Source: Variovorax sp. RA8
GTDB lineage: Bacteria > Pseudomonadota > Gammaproteobacteria > Burkholderiales > Burkholderiaceae_C
Assembly: GCF_901827175.1 (NCBI RefSeq)
Contig: NZ_LR594662.1
Location: 4,774,001 to 4,838,000 of the forward strand
DNA length: 64,000 nt
Direction: 5' to 3'
Below the pieces are notes generated by a model. That model was not told the origin of the DNA and did no database searches. It was given only the letters and a program-made list of their open reading frames with translations. A program made the position numbers and the translations under genes. Of the stretch, positions 46,065 to 57,336 are shown piece after piece. Numbering within the stretch: position 1 is the stretch's first letter; each line of letters opens with the position of its first letter.

Positions 46065-47722
46065 CCACCACGCGCCAGCCCTCGACACCGCCCGCGGGCG
46101 GGGGCGGCTGGCTGGCGCGCTTCGCCTTGCCGCTGCTGCCGCTCAATGCGCTGCTGACGCTGGAGAACCACGGCCCCGGCCTGTGGCCGCAGCCTGCTCT
46201 ACGGCTGTCCTTCGAGCTGGTGGTGGCGCTGCTGGCGCTGGGGGCGTGGGTCGCCTGGCGCGGCCGGACCGGCACCGGCGCGCTGCGCATGCTGGCCGCC
46301 GCGAGCAGCTTCTGGATCGTCGCGCGCTACCTCGACGTCACGGTATCGGCCGTGTTCGGCCGTCAGCTCAATCTCTACTGGGACAGCCGCCATGCGCTGG
46401 AGGTGCTGCGCATGGGCGAGTTCCCGGCCTGGCAGATCGGGCTGGGCGCGCTGGCGGTCCTGGCCGTGCCGCTGCTGCTGTACGCGCTGGCGCTGCGCTG
46501 CTGGCGCGCAATTGCGCAGGCCCTCGCTTGGCCGCGCCCGCGCCCGGCGATCGGGCTGGCCGGCCTGCTGCTCGGCGCCTGCTTCGCGGCGCACGGCGTC
46601 GGCGGGCGCGACACGCGCTGGTTCTTCTCCATGCCGGTAGCGCCGATCCTCGCCCACCAGGCCGGGGTGCTGGCGGGCCAGCTGCTGCCCGGGCAGGCCA
46701 GCGCGCGCCTCGCGCCCAGCCCCGACTTCGCGCAGGGCAGCCTCGCCGGCCTGCGCGGCGCGGACGTGCTGTTGCTCTTCGCCGAGTCCTACGGCGTTAC
46801 CACGCTGGACGATCCGCGGCAGGCCGCCGCCCTGGCGCCGCAACGCGCGGCCTTCGCGCAGGCGCTTGCCGCCGGGGGGCTGCAGGTGGTGTCGGCGCGC
46901 GTACGCTCGCCCACCTACGGCGGCGCTTCATGGCTGGCCCATGCCGAACTGCTGAGCGGCGTGGACATGCAGGATCCCGGCGCCTACGAGCTGCTGCTCG
47001 CCACGCAGCGGCCGACCCTGGTGCGCCACTTCCAGGCCAACGGCTGGCGCACCGTGAACTGGATGCCCGGCCTGCAGCGGCCCTGGCCCGAGGGCCGCTT
47101 CTTTGGCTTCGACCGCTATGGCGACGCCCAGCGCATCGGGTACCGGGGACCGGCCTTCGGCTACTGGCGGGTGCCCGACCAGGCCTCGATGGCGCTGCTG
47201 CATGCGCAGGAGCTGGCCACCCCGCCCGCCGAGCGCGCGCCCCGCTTCATGGTCTTCGCGACGCTCGCAAGCCATGCGCCCTTCCGGCCGCTGCCGCCGT
47301 ATGTGACGGACTGGGACAAGCTCACGGGCAGCGAGGCCTACACCCCGGCCGAGCTGGCGCGATCACTGGCCGCGCCGGTCTCCTGGCAGGCGCCGGTGCC
47401 GGCCTACCTCGAATCCCTGGCCTACACCTTCCGGTGGCTGGGCGACTACCTCCAGCACCGCGCGCCGCGGCAACTGCTCACCATCGTGATCGGCGACCAC
47501 CAACCGCTGGCCAGCGTGAGCGGCGCCGGTGCATCCTGGGACGTCCCGGTCCACATCATCAGCGCCGATGCCGCGCTGCTGCGGCGCTTCGAAGGCCATG
47601 GCTTCAGCCCGGGCCTGCTGCCGGCACCGCGGACTGAGCCGACGCACATGCACGCGCTCACGCCGCTACTGCTCGAGGTCTTCGACAGCGGCCGGGCCGG
47701 CCTGACGGGCGCGGCCGAATGA
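46061..47722 (+). CDS. Membrane sulfatase/phosphotransferase (LTA-synthase-like)
   Basis: A 553-residue protein with about five N-terminal helices and a large sulfatase-fold domain (about 220-540). 'VLLLFAESYGV' holds the metal-binding Glu, 'SPTYGGASWLAHAELLSG' should contain the Ser/Thr nucleophile, 'SHAPFRPLP' follows and 'IGDHQPLA' gives the metal-binding Asp and His. LTA synthases and phosphoethanolamine/phosphoglycerol transferases share this layout, moving a phospholipid head group to an outside acceptor. The GTG start overlaps yceI (GTGA). The true substrate is unknown; the phosphatidyltransferase neighbour suggests lipid-derived head groups. Confidence 0.82.
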   Translation: MTTTRQPSTPPAGGGGWLARFALPLLPLNALLTLENHGPGLWPQPALRLSFELVVALLALGAWVAWRGRTGTGALRMLAAASSFWIVARYLDVTVSAVFGRQLNLYWDSRHALEVLRMGEFPAWQIGLGALAVLAVPLLLYALALRCWRAIAQALAWPRPRPAIGLAGLLLGACFAAHGVGGRDTRWFFSMPVAPILAHQAGVLAGQLLPGQASARLAPSPDFAQGSLAGLRGADVLLLFAESYGVTTLDDPRQAAALAPQRAAFAQALAAGGLQVVSARVRSPTYGGASWLAHAELLSGVDMQDPGAYELLLATQRPTLVRHFQANGWRTVNWMPGLQRPWPEGRFFGFDRYGDAQRIGYRGPAFGYWRVPDQASMALLHAQELATPPAERAPRFMVFATLASHAPFRPLPPYVTDWDKLTGSEAYTPAELARSLAAPVSWQAPVPAYLESLAYTFRWLGDYLQHRAPRQLLTIVIGDHQPLASVSGAGASWDVPVHIISADAALLRRFEGHGFSPGLLPAPRTEPTHMHALTPLLLEVFDSGRAGLTGAAE

Positions 47723-47792
47723 GGCGGATCGTGTCAGTGTTCCGAGAAATAGTTCACAGCCGCGAACCACATGCTCTGATACCTTTTCGTCC

Positions 47793-48011
47793 ATGCGCAT
47801 CCTCCTCTTTCTTGCCAGCATTGGGGTCCCTGTCACGGCCTGGTGGCTGGGCTCCTTCACCGGCCTCTTGATCGCGATCGGCGGCTGCTTCGTGCTCGCC
47901 GCCGCGAGCTTCGCGTTCTCCAGGGCCGGCAAGGAGGCGCGCGAGTCGAAGCAGATGCAGCGCGCCTTCGGCCGCAGCACCACGTTCCTCGCCGGCCTGC
48001 GCAAGCACTGA
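47793..48011 (+). CDS. Small two-helix membrane protein
   Basis: A 72-residue protein with two hydrophobic helices (about 3-20 and 24-44) and a basic tail (SRAGKEARESKQMQRAFGRS). I recognise no family. It lies between the sulfatase-fold gene and the convergent xdhC. The preceding region lacks a strong Shine-Dalgarno, so the start is not certain, but the helix-tail pattern looks real. Confidence 0.6.
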   Translation: MRILLFLASIGVPVTAWWLGSFTGLLIAIGGCFVLAAASFAFSRAGKEARESKQMQRAFGRSTTFLAGLRKH

Positions 48012-48041
48012 GGCACGGCGCCGAGCCCCCTCGGCACGCGT

Positions 48042-49052
48042 TCAACCGGCAGCAGCCGCCTTGGCCACCGCGACTTCGGTCTCGCGCGGCAGCGTCACGT
48101 TGTTCTTCACGGCCAGAATCTCGGCCATCACGCTGACCGCGATCTCCGGCGGCGTCTTGCTGCCGATGTAGATGCCGATCGGGCCGCGCAGGCGCGCGAG
48201 CGAAGCCTCGGTCTGGTCGAAGTGCTCGATCATTCGCTCGCGCCGCGCCTGCGCGTTGCGGCGCGAGCCGATCGCGCCCACGTAGAAGGCCTCGCTCTGC
48301 AGGGCTTCCAGCAGGGCCAGGTCGTCGAGCTTGGGATCGTGCGTGAGCGCCACCACGCAGCTGCGGCGGTCGGGCTTGAAGGCGAGCACGGCGTCGTCGG
48401 GCATCTCGGTGCTGATCGTCACGCCCGGCGTGGACCAGGCGGTGCGGTACTCGGCGCGCGGATCGCACAGCGTGACCGCGAAGCCGCTGAACTTCGCCAT
48501 GGTCGACAGGTATTCGGCCAGCTGGCCGGCGCCGATCAGGAGCATGCGGTACTCGGGCCCGAAGGTGTTGACCAGTTCCTTGTCAGTGACCGTGAGCTCC
48601 GCGGGCGCGCCCGCCTCGGCCAGCCGCACGCCGCCGTCCTCCAGCGAGACCGTGCGCTGCATCAGCCGCCCCTGCTCCAGCGCCTCGACGAGCGTCGCGA
48701 GCGAGGCAGCGTCGGGGTCGTACTCGAGCAGCAGTTCCAGCGTGCCGCCGCAGGGCAGGCCGAAGCGGTGCGCCTCGTCGGCCGTGATGCCGTACTTGAC
48801 CAGCGCCGGCGGGCCCGAGGGCATCTCGCCCCGGGCGTCGTGGGCACGGCTGTAGCGCGCGATCAGGTCGTCCTCGATGCAGCCGCCCGAGACCGAACCG
48901 ACCACCGCGCCGTCCTCGGCCAGCGCCATGATCGAGCCGATCGGCCGCGGCGAGGAACCCCAGGTGCGCACCACCGTCGTGAGCAGCGCGCGGCGGCCTG
49001 CGAGCCGCCAGTCGCGCAGCGTGCGCAGGACCATCACGTCGAGGTTTTCCAT
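48042..49052 (-). CDS. XdhC/CoxF-family molybdenum-cofactor insertion protein
   Basis: A 336-residue protein with an N-terminal XdhC_CoxI domain ('TTVVRTWGSSPRPIGSIM', 'GSVSGGCIEDDL') and a C-terminal Rossmann domain ('MLLIGAGQLAEYLS', 'YVGAIGSRRNAQARRERM'). XdhC proteins bind the Mo cofactor and promote its sulfuration and insertion into xanthine-dehydrogenase-family enzymes. As the last gene of the cox operon, 16 bases after coxG, it would mature CoxL. Confidence 0.9.
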   Translation of the reverse strand: MENLDVMVLRTLRDWRLAGRRALLTTVVRTWGSSPRPIGSIMALAEDGAVVGSVSGGCIEDDLIARYSRAHDARGEMPSGPPALVKYGITADEAHRFGLPCGGTLELLLEYDPDAASLATLVEALEQGRLMQRTVSLEDGGVRLAEAGAPAELTVTDKELVNTFGPEYRMLLIGAGQLAEYLSTMAKFSGFAVTLCDPRAEYRTAWSTPGVTISTEMPDDAVLAFKPDRRSCVVALTHDPKLDDLALLEALQSEAFYVGAIGSRRNAQARRERMIEHFDQTEASLARLRGPIGIYIGSKTPPEIAVSVMAEILAVKNNVTLPRETEVAVAKAAAAG

Positions 49053-49068
49053 GCTCGTGTCCGTTGCG

Positions 49069-49674
49069 CTATTCGCCGGGCTTCTGGCCGGCGTCCGCTT
49101 CGGGCGAGTCGTCCTTCTTGCCGAAGCCCATCTTGCGCATGAGACCCGCCATCTTGCCGGTCTTCTCGGAAGGCTCTTCAGCCTGCGCCTCGGTGCCCTC
49201 GACCGCAGGTGGCGGGCCGTAGCGCGCCTGCATCTCGGCCTCGAAGCGCTTGAAGAAGTCGTCGGCCGTCGACTTGGCTGCGCCGTCGATCAGGCGCTGG
49301 CCCAGCTGCGCGATCTTGCCGCCCACCTGCGCCTGCACCGTGTAGTCGAGCTCGCAGCCCGGCGATTGCGCATCGGCCACCGGCTTGAGCGAGACGCTGG
49401 AAGACCCCTTGGCGAAGCCCGCCACGCCGCCCTGCCCCTCGAAGGAGAGCCTGTAGCTGTCGGGCGGCGTGATCTCGGCCAGCTTGACCTTGCCGTTGAA
49501 CTTGGCCGAGACCGGACCGATCTTCACGGCCAGCGCGACCGTGTATTCGTTTTCGCCGGCAGGTTCGAACTTGTCGCAGCCGGGGATGCACTTCTTCAGC
49601 GTCTCCGGATCGTTCAGCGCCTCCCAGGCCTGCTGCTGCGTGATCGGGAGGCGGCGGTTGCCGAGCATTTCCAT
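49069..49674 (-). CDS. coxG: CO dehydrogenase-associated CoxG protein (SRPBCC fold)
   Basis: A 201-residue protein. The CoxG (PF06240) domain (about 1-150) has 'AWEALNDPETLKKCIPGCDKFE' and 'KFNGKVKLAEI'. A Gly/Lys-rich tail contains an amphipathic stretch ('KMAGLMRKMGFGKK'). In Oligotropha, CoxG recruits the CO dehydrogenase to the membrane, where it passes electrons to quinone; the same role is inferred here. The gene sits 18 bases after coxE. Confidence 0.9.
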   Translation of the reverse strand: MEMLGNRRLPITQQQAWEALNDPETLKKCIPGCDKFEPAGENEYTVALAVKIGPVSAKFNGKVKLAEITPPDSYRLSFEGQGGVAGFAKGSSSVSLKPVADAQSPGCELDYTVQAQVGGKIAQLGQRLIDGAAKSTADDFFKRFEAEMQARYGPPPAVEGTEAQAEEPSEKTGKMAGLMRKMGFGKKDDSPEADAGQKPGE

Positions 49675-49692
49675 GAGGGTTCCTTTTTTTCG

Positions 49693-50886
49693 TCACCGGC
49701 CGCAGCGCATCAGCGCCGCGAGGCTGGAGGCCAGTTGCTCCAGTGCGTTGAGATTGTGGACCGCGAGCATCGCGTCCGCATGGCGGTGCAGCACCGCGGC
49801 CCCGCGCGCCAGCGGGGCATAGCCTTCGTAGCGCAGCAGCGGATTGAGCCACAGCATGCGCCGCGAATGGCGCTTGAGCCACAGCAGCTCGCGCTCCAGC
49901 ACCTCGGGCTCGCCGGTGTCCAGGCCGTCGCTGATCACCAGCACGAGAGTGCGGCGGCCGGTCAATCGGCGCGCGTGGTGCCGCCGCAGCTCGGCCAACG
50001 AAGCGCCCAGACGGGTGCCGCCGGCGAAATCGGCGATCGCCTCGCCGGCGGCGCCCAGCATGGCGTCGGTGTCGGCGATGCGGAAGGCCGGCGTCAGGTC
50101 GGTCAGCTGGGTGCCGAAGGCGAACACGTCGCGCCGCCCGGCACGGCGCGTCGCCGCATGCAGGAAGGCCAGCAGCAGGCGCGCATAGCGCTCCATCGAG
50201 CCCGAGACATCGATCAGCACCAGCAGGGGCAGCGGCTGCGTGCGCCGCGCGAGCCGCGGCAGGCGCAGCATCTCGCCGCCGGTGCGGCCGGCTTCGTGCC
50301 AGACGCCCGGCCAATTCATGCGCGAATGGGCGCCGGCGTCGCCGGCCGCATGCAGGCGCCGCGCGGGGATGGTGGGCACCGGCAGCGAGACATCGCGCGC
50401 CAGGCGCTCCACCAGCCGGTACTCGGCGGCGCCCAGCGCGTTGAAGTCGGCATGGTGCATGCGCTGGCGGTCGCTGGCGGTCATGGCGGCATCGAAGTCC
50501 ACCTCGCGCTCGGTCTGCGCGGCCTGCACCGTCTCGCGTGGCGCGGCGAGCGCCTCGCGCACCCGCGGCCGGCGCTTCGAGGGCTCGGCCTTTCCCTCGG
50601 CGCTCGGCAGCATCTGCGCGAGCAGCTTGGCGGCGAGTTCGGGGTCGCGGAACCAGGCGTCGAAGAGCTCGCGGAAGACCCCGCGGTCCTGCTCGCGGCT
50701 GATCATCACGGCCTCCATCGCGGCGGCGAGGTCGGCCCGGCTTTGTACGCCCACGAGCATCGCGGCCTCGGCCGCGAGCGCGATGCGGGCCGAATCGGTA
50801 CGCACGCCGGCACGCCGCAATGCGCGGCCGAAGCCGGCCATGTTGTCGGCCAGCTTGCCGCGGCGGGCGTCACCGAGCTGGTGCAT
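49693..50886 (-). CDS. coxE: CoxE-family von Willebrand factor A protein
   Basis: A 397-residue protein with a helical N-terminal half and a C-terminal VWA-like domain holding the MIDAS motif in 'LLVLIDVSGSMERYA' (DxSxS). 'GLDTGEPEVLERELLWLKRHSRRMLWLNP' is the CoxE signature. CoxE works with the CoxD ATPase in maturing the Mo/Cu or Mo active site. Its start directly abuts the coxD stop. Confidence 0.88.
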   Translation of the reverse strand: MHQLGDARRGKLADNMAGFGRALRRAGVRTDSARIALAAEAAMLVGVQSRADLAAAMEAVMISREQDRGVFRELFDAWFRDPELAAKLLAQMLPSAEGKAEPSKRRPRVREALAAPRETVQAAQTEREVDFDAAMTASDRQRMHHADFNALGAAEYRLVERLARDVSLPVPTIPARRLHAAGDAGAHSRMNWPGVWHEAGRTGGEMLRLPRLARRTQPLPLLVLIDVSGSMERYARLLLAFLHAATRRAGRRDVFAFGTQLTDLTPAFRIADTDAMLGAAGEAIADFAGGTRLGASLAELRRHHARRLTGRRTLVLVISDGLDTGEPEVLERELLWLKRHSRRMLWLNPLLRYEGYAPLARGAAVLHRHADAMLAVHNLNALEQLASSLAALMRCGR

Positions 50887-51813
50887 TCATGTCCCCGTCT
50901 CGCCGGTCTTCAGCAACTCCGAGGCCAGATCCAGCGTCAACGCCGCCACGTCGTCACGCTGCTTGAAGAGGATGCCGGCGGTGTCTACCACGACCTCGGG
51001 GTCGAGGGCCAGCGTGTCGAGCGCGACCAGGGCGCGGGCCCATTCCACGCTCTCGGCGATGCCGGGCGCGCGCTGGAAGGCATTGGCGAAAGGCGCGCTG
51101 CGCAACCCGGCGACGAAGGCCGCGACCTGCGCGGACAGGCGCTCGCTGGCGCCCGGCACCTGCGCGCGCACGATCGACAGCTCGCGCTCGCGCTCGGGGT
51201 AGTCCAGCCAGTGGTAGAGGCAGCGGCGCTTGACCGCGTCGTTGAGCTCGCGCGTGCGGTTGCTGGTGAGCAGCGTCACCGGCGGGACCAGTGCGCGCAC
51301 CGTGCCCAGCTCGGGAATGCTGATCTGGTATTCGCCGAGGTATTCGAGCAGGAAGGCCTCGAAGGGCTCGTCGGCACGATCGACCTCGTCGATCAGCAGC
51401 ACGGCGCCGGGCGCCGGCGCCTGCAGGGCCTGCAGGAGCGGCCGGCGGATCAGGTAGTGCGGCTGGTAGACCTCGGCTTCCACATCGCGCGCCGCGCCGT
51501 GCGCCTCGGCCGCGCGCATGTGCAGCAGCTGCGCGGCGTAGTTCCATTCGTAGAGCGCCTCGCGCTGCTCCAGTCCGTCGTAGCACTGCAGCCGCAGCAG
51601 CTCGCGCTGCAGCGCGCTCGACAGCGCCTTGGCCAGTTCGGTCTTGCCCACGCCGGGCTCGCCCTCCAGCAGCAGCGGGCGCTGCAGCTTGAGCGCGAGA
51701 AACACCGCCGTCGCCAGCCGCCGGTCGGCGTAGTAGCCCGCGCCTTCCAGCGCCTGCACGACCGCGTCGATGGTCGGAAACGGGAAGGTCGTGGCAAGCG
51801 TGGCGTCGGTCAT
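50887..51813 (-). CDS. coxD: CoxD-like MoxR-family AAA+ ATPase
   Basis: A 308-residue AAA+ protein: Walker A 'GEPGVGKTELAKAL' (about residues 48-61), Walker B 'VLLIDEVDRADEPFEA' (about 140) and sensor 1 'LLTSNRTRELNDAVKRR'. CoxD is a membrane-associated chaperone that assembles the active site of CoxL in Oligotropha. It lies between coxM (9 bases) and coxE (0 bases). Confidence 0.9.
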   Translation of the reverse strand: MTDATLATTFPFPTIDAVVQALEGAGYYADRRLATAVFLALKLQRPLLLEGEPGVGKTELAKALSSALQRELLRLQCYDGLEQREALYEWNYAAQLLHMRAAEAHGAARDVEAEVYQPHYLIRRPLLQALQAPAPGAVLLIDEVDRADEPFEAFLLEYLGEYQISIPELGTVRALVPPVTLLTSNRTRELNDAVKRRCLYHWLDYPERERELSIVRAQVPGASERLSAQVAAFVAGLRSAPFANAFQRAPGIAESVEWARALVALDTLALDPEVVVDTAGILFKQRDDVAALTLDLASELLKTGETGT

Positions 51814-51822
51814 CCGGAAAGC

Positions 51823-52614
51823 TTAGCCCAGCGCCTTGCGCACTGCCCGCTGCGTCAGCACGCCTATCAGATTGGCGCGGTAGGCCGCCGTCGCATGCAG
51901 GTCGCTGTTGAGCTCGCTCGCGTCGATCTTCACGCCGGCCGCGGCCTCGGGAGTGAAGCTCTTGGTCAGCGCTTCTTCGAGCCCCTTGTGCCGGAACACG
52001 CCATTGCCCGCGCCGGTGACGGCCACGCGCACGCCGCCGTCGCCTTGCGTCACGAAGATGCCGACCAGCGGGAAGTTGGAGGCCTTCTGGCGCAGCTTCT
52101 CGTAGGCCGCGCGCTTCGGGATCGGGAAGCGGACCGCGGTGATCAGCTCGCCCTCCTCCAGCGCGGTCGCGAACAGGCCTTGGAAGAAGTCGTCGGCGGC
52201 GATCTCGCGCTTGCTGGTGATGACGGTGGCGCCCGAGCCCAGCACGGCACTCGGGTAGCAGGCCGAGGGATCGTTGTTGGCCAGCGAGCCGCCGATGGTG
52301 CCCATGGCGCGGACCTGGCGGTCGCCGATGTGACGGGCCAGCCAGGCCAGGGCCGGGAAGGCGGCCTTGATTTCCGCGTTGGCGCCGACGTCGAGATGGC
52401 GCGTCATGGCGCCGATCACGAAGGCATTGCCCTCCTTCCTGACGCCGGCCAGCTCCTTGATGCCGCCGAGGTCGACCAGTTGCTCCGGCGCCGCGAGGCG
52501 CAGCTTCATCGAGGCCAGCAGGGTCTGGCCGCCGGCCAGCAGCTTGCCGCCGGCCGCGGCCAGCCTGGCCGCATCCGCCACGCTGGCGGGACGTTCGAGG
52601 GTGAAGGCATACAT
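51823..52614 (-). CDS. coxM: FAD-binding subunit of molybdenum hydroxylase (CoxM)
   Basis: A 263-residue flavoprotein. 'AAGGKLLAGGQTLLASMKLRLAAPE' and 'GTIGGSLANNDPSACYPS' are the two FAD pyrophosphate-binding motifs, and a C-terminal CO_deh_flav_C domain follows. It transfers electrons from the Fe-S clusters of CoxS to FAD and on to the acceptor. It is third in the coxS-L-M order, which marks form II enzymes. Confidence 0.93.
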   Translation of the reverse strand: MYAFTLERPASVADAARLAAAGGKLLAGGQTLLASMKLRLAAPEQLVDLGGIKELAGVRKEGNAFVIGAMTRHLDVGANAEIKAAFPALAWLARHIGDRQVRAMGTIGGSLANNDPSACYPSAVLGSGATVITSKREIAADDFFQGLFATALEEGELITAVRFPIPKRAAYEKLRQKASNFPLVGIFVTQGDGGVRVAVTGAGNGVFRHKGLEEALTKSFTPEAAAGVKIDASELNSDLHATAAYRANLIGVLTQRAVRKALG

Positions 52615-52633
52615 GTTGGATTTCCTCCTGAGG

Positions 52634-55078
<2,445 letters not shown>

Positions 55079-55089
55079 GGTCGTGCTCC

Positions 55090-55584
55090 TTATGCCGTGG
55101 CCGAGGCCTGGGCCGGCGCGGCCGCCATGGCCTCGCCGCCCATCTGCACGGCCTTGACGATGTTCTGGTAGCCGGTGCAGCGGCACAGGTTGCCGTCCAG
55201 CAGTTCGCGGATCTCGGTCTCGCTGGCCTTGGGGTGGTGGGTGCACAGGTCGATCGCGCTCATCACCATGCCCGGGGTGCAGAAGCCGCACTGCAGGCCG
55301 TGGCACTCCTTGAAGGCGGCCTGCATCGGATGCAGCGTGCCGTCGGGCTGCGCGACGCCCTCGATGGTGGTGATCTGGGCGCCGGCCACCTGCGCCACCA
55401 GCACGTTGCACGACTTGACCGCGCGGCCATCGACCAGGATCGTGCAGGCGCCGCACTGCGCGGTGTCGCAGCCCACGTGGGTGCCCGTCAGGTGGAGATG
55501 TTCCCGGATGGCTTGCACCAGGAAGGTGTTGGGGGGTGCATCGACCGTGACCGCGCGGCCGTTGACCGTGAATGGAACCTGCAT
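55090..55584 (-). CDS. coxS: [2Fe-2S] small subunit of molybdenum hydroxylase (CoxS)
   Basis: A 164-residue iron-sulfur protein. The plant-ferredoxin-type cluster motif is CDTAQCGAC plus a later Cys ('VKSCNVL'), and the second cluster is held by CGFC and CRCTGYQN. It moves electrons from the Mo centre to FAD. It is the first gene of the operon and divergent from a Fis-family regulator across 157 bases. Confidence 0.94.
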   Translation of the reverse strand: MQVPFTVNGRAVTVDAPPNTFLVQAIREHLHLTGTHVGCDTAQCGACTILVDGRAVKSCNVLVAQVAGAQITTIEGVAQPDGTLHPMQAAFKECHGLQCGFCTPGMVMSAIDLCTHHPKASETEIRELLDGNLCRCTGYQNIVKAVQMGGEAMAAAPAQASATA

Positions 55585-55650
55585 GTGGCTGTCTCCGTAT
55601 TGGTGATGGCTGGGAAGCAACTGGAATGTTGGCCGCCGGCCAGGGTCACC

Positions 55651-55671
55651 ACCCTAGGCAAAACCCTAGGC
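55651..55671. promoter_or_regulatory. Tandem CCTAGG repeats in the cox/regulator intergenic region
   Basis: ACCCTAGGC occurs twice with 12-base spacing, and each copy contains the palindrome CCTAGG. They lie 67-87 bases upstream of coxS and 71-91 upstream of the regulator, a position fitting an operator for the divergent regulator. Confidence 0.5.
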
Positions 55672-55741
55672 GCTTGCGGCTTGCCCTTGAAATTCTCAAA
55701 ATGAAACATCCCGCCGCGCGGCGGGCCTTCAGCATGCGTCG

Positions 55742-56890
55742 ATGACGGCGCCTTCCATCACGATGAGCATCTCTTCCACGCCCCTGCCCGAACGCTCGCT
55801 CGCCATTGCCCAGGCGCGGCGCGAATGGATCGAGGGCGAACCGGCCGGCGCACGCGGCGCCCGCATCGAGCCCTGGCTGCTGCGCTCCTGGCAGCGCTGC
55901 CTCGCGGCGGGCCACCGGCCGCAGCAGCGGCTGAGCTTCGATCCCGTCACGCGCCAGGCGGTCCATCGCGTGGCCGAGCGCAACCGGGCCCTGCTCGCGG
56001 CCGCGCGGCCGGTGCTGGCGCGGCTGTCGCGCGCCATCGCCGACACGCGCTACTTCGCGATCCTGACCGACGCCGACGGCATCGTGATCGAGGTCGGCCC
56101 CCTGCCCGGCGGCAGCGACCCGGCCGACCGCCATGCGCGCGACATCGCGCGCGTGGGCGTCGACCTGTCGGAGCGCGCGGTCGGCACCACCGCCATCGGT
56201 GCCGCGCTGGCCGAGCACGAATCCGTTTGGCTGCACCGCGGCGAGCACTTCTTCGACGACACCGCCATCTACAGCTGCGCGGGCGCCCCGCTGTTCGGCC
56301 CGCAGGGGGAGTGCGTCGGCATGCTGGACCTGACCGGCGTGCAGGTGGCAGAGCGGCCCGAGCTGCGGCACCTGGCGGTGCAGTCGGCGCACAGCATCGA
56401 GAACGCGATGGTGCACAACCACCCGTGCGCACTGCGGCTGCGCCTGGACTGGCCGGGCTACGGCGCCGGGCCCGGCAGCGAAGGCCTTGTGTGCATCGAT
56501 GCCGACGGCCGCGTCACGGCCAGCAACACGGCGGCGCGCCAGATGCTGCACCGGCCACCGGGTGCGCAGGCCGCGCCGCACTGCAGCGATCTGTTCGCGC
56601 TGCCGCCGCACATGCTGTTCGACGCGGCGCGACGCGGCGACGCGGCGCTGGAGGTGCCGCTGTGGTCCGGCCTGCGCGTGCAGGCGAGGCCGCAACTCGC
56701 CGATCGCGCGCCGCCGCCGCACGCGACCGGCCCCGAACGCCCGCGCCTGCGCGATGTCGAGACGGCGCTGATCCGCCGTGCCGTCGACGATGCACGCGGC
56801 AACGTGGCCGAGGCGGCACGCGCGCTGGGTATCAGCCGCGCGACCGTCTACCGCAAGCTGGGGCGGCGGCGGCGCTCCAAGCCTGCATGA
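55742..56890 (+). CDS. GAF/Fis-family transcriptional regulator lacking the AAA+ domain
   Basis: A 382-residue protein. The N-terminal half resembles AcoR-type sensors: 'WLLRSWQRCLAAGHRP' and a GAF-like domain with 'VGVDLSERAVGTTAIGAALAEHESVWLHRGEHFF', 'GAPLFGPQGECVGMLDLTG'. A C-terminal Fis-type helix-turn-helix follows ('NVAEAARALGISRATVYRKL', about 350-372). No Walker motifs or GAFTGA are present, so it cannot open sigma-54 promoters and must act as a simple activator or repressor. Divergent placement suggests it controls the cox operon, perhaps sensing its substrate. Confidence 0.8.
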   Translation: MTAPSITMSISSTPLPERSLAIAQARREWIEGEPAGARGARIEPWLLRSWQRCLAAGHRPQQRLSFDPVTRQAVHRVAERNRALLAAARPVLARLSRAIADTRYFAILTDADGIVIEVGPLPGGSDPADRHARDIARVGVDLSERAVGTTAIGAALAEHESVWLHRGEHFFDDTAIYSCAGAPLFGPQGECVGMLDLTGVQVAERPELRHLAVQSAHSIENAMVHNHPCALRLRLDWPGYGAGPGSEGLVCIDADGRVTASNTAARQMLHRPPGAQAAPHCSDLFALPPHMLFDAARRGDAALEVPLWSGLRVQARPQLADRAPPPHATGPERPRLRDVETALIRRAVDDARGNVAEAARALGISRATVYRKLGRRRRSKPA

Positions 56891-56987
56891 GCTGCACGGC
56901 CGCTCCGCGCCCCGTCGGCCAAGACCGACGCCGGCCCCCGAAATCCCCGCGCAAGCGCGGCCGCGCCGTCCCTTCCAGAATCACGGC

Positions 56988-57314
56988 ATGAACACTAGCT
57001 ACGCAAACGCCGAGCCCTCCCGCGAGGAGGTCGACGGTCTCTCCGGTTCCACGCTCGTCGAGTTCGGCGCCCCCTGGTGCGGCATCTGCAAGGCGGCGCA
57101 GCCGCTGATCGCCAAGGCGCTGGCCGGCGCGGAGCCGCTGCGCCACCTGAAGATCGAGGACGGCAGCGGCCGGCCGCTGGGCCGCTCCTACGGCGTCAAG
57201 CTCTGGCCTACGCTGATCTTCCTGCGCGACGGCCGGGAAGTGGGGCGGCTGGTGCGGCCCACGAGCGTCGATGCGATCTCGGACGAGCTCGCCCGGCTCG
57301 CCCAGCCTGCCTAG
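56988..57314 (+). CDS. Thioredoxin-family protein
   Basis: A 108-residue cytosolic thioredoxin-like protein. The redox motif is WCGIC within 'LVEFGAPWCGICKAAQPLI' (WCxxC with Gly-Ile in place of Gly-Pro). 'YGVKLWPTLIFLRDGREVGRLVRP' provides the cis-Pro. There is no signal peptide. The natural target is unknown. It is convergent with aspA (22 bases between stops). Confidence 0.85.
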   Translation: MNTSYANAEPSREEVDGLSGSTLVEFGAPWCGICKAAQPLIAKALAGAEPLRHLKIEDGSGRPLGRSYGVKLWPTLIFLRDGREVGRLVRPTSVDAISDELARLAQPA

Positions 57315-57336
57315 GGCATGCCCGCGGCGCGCGGAA

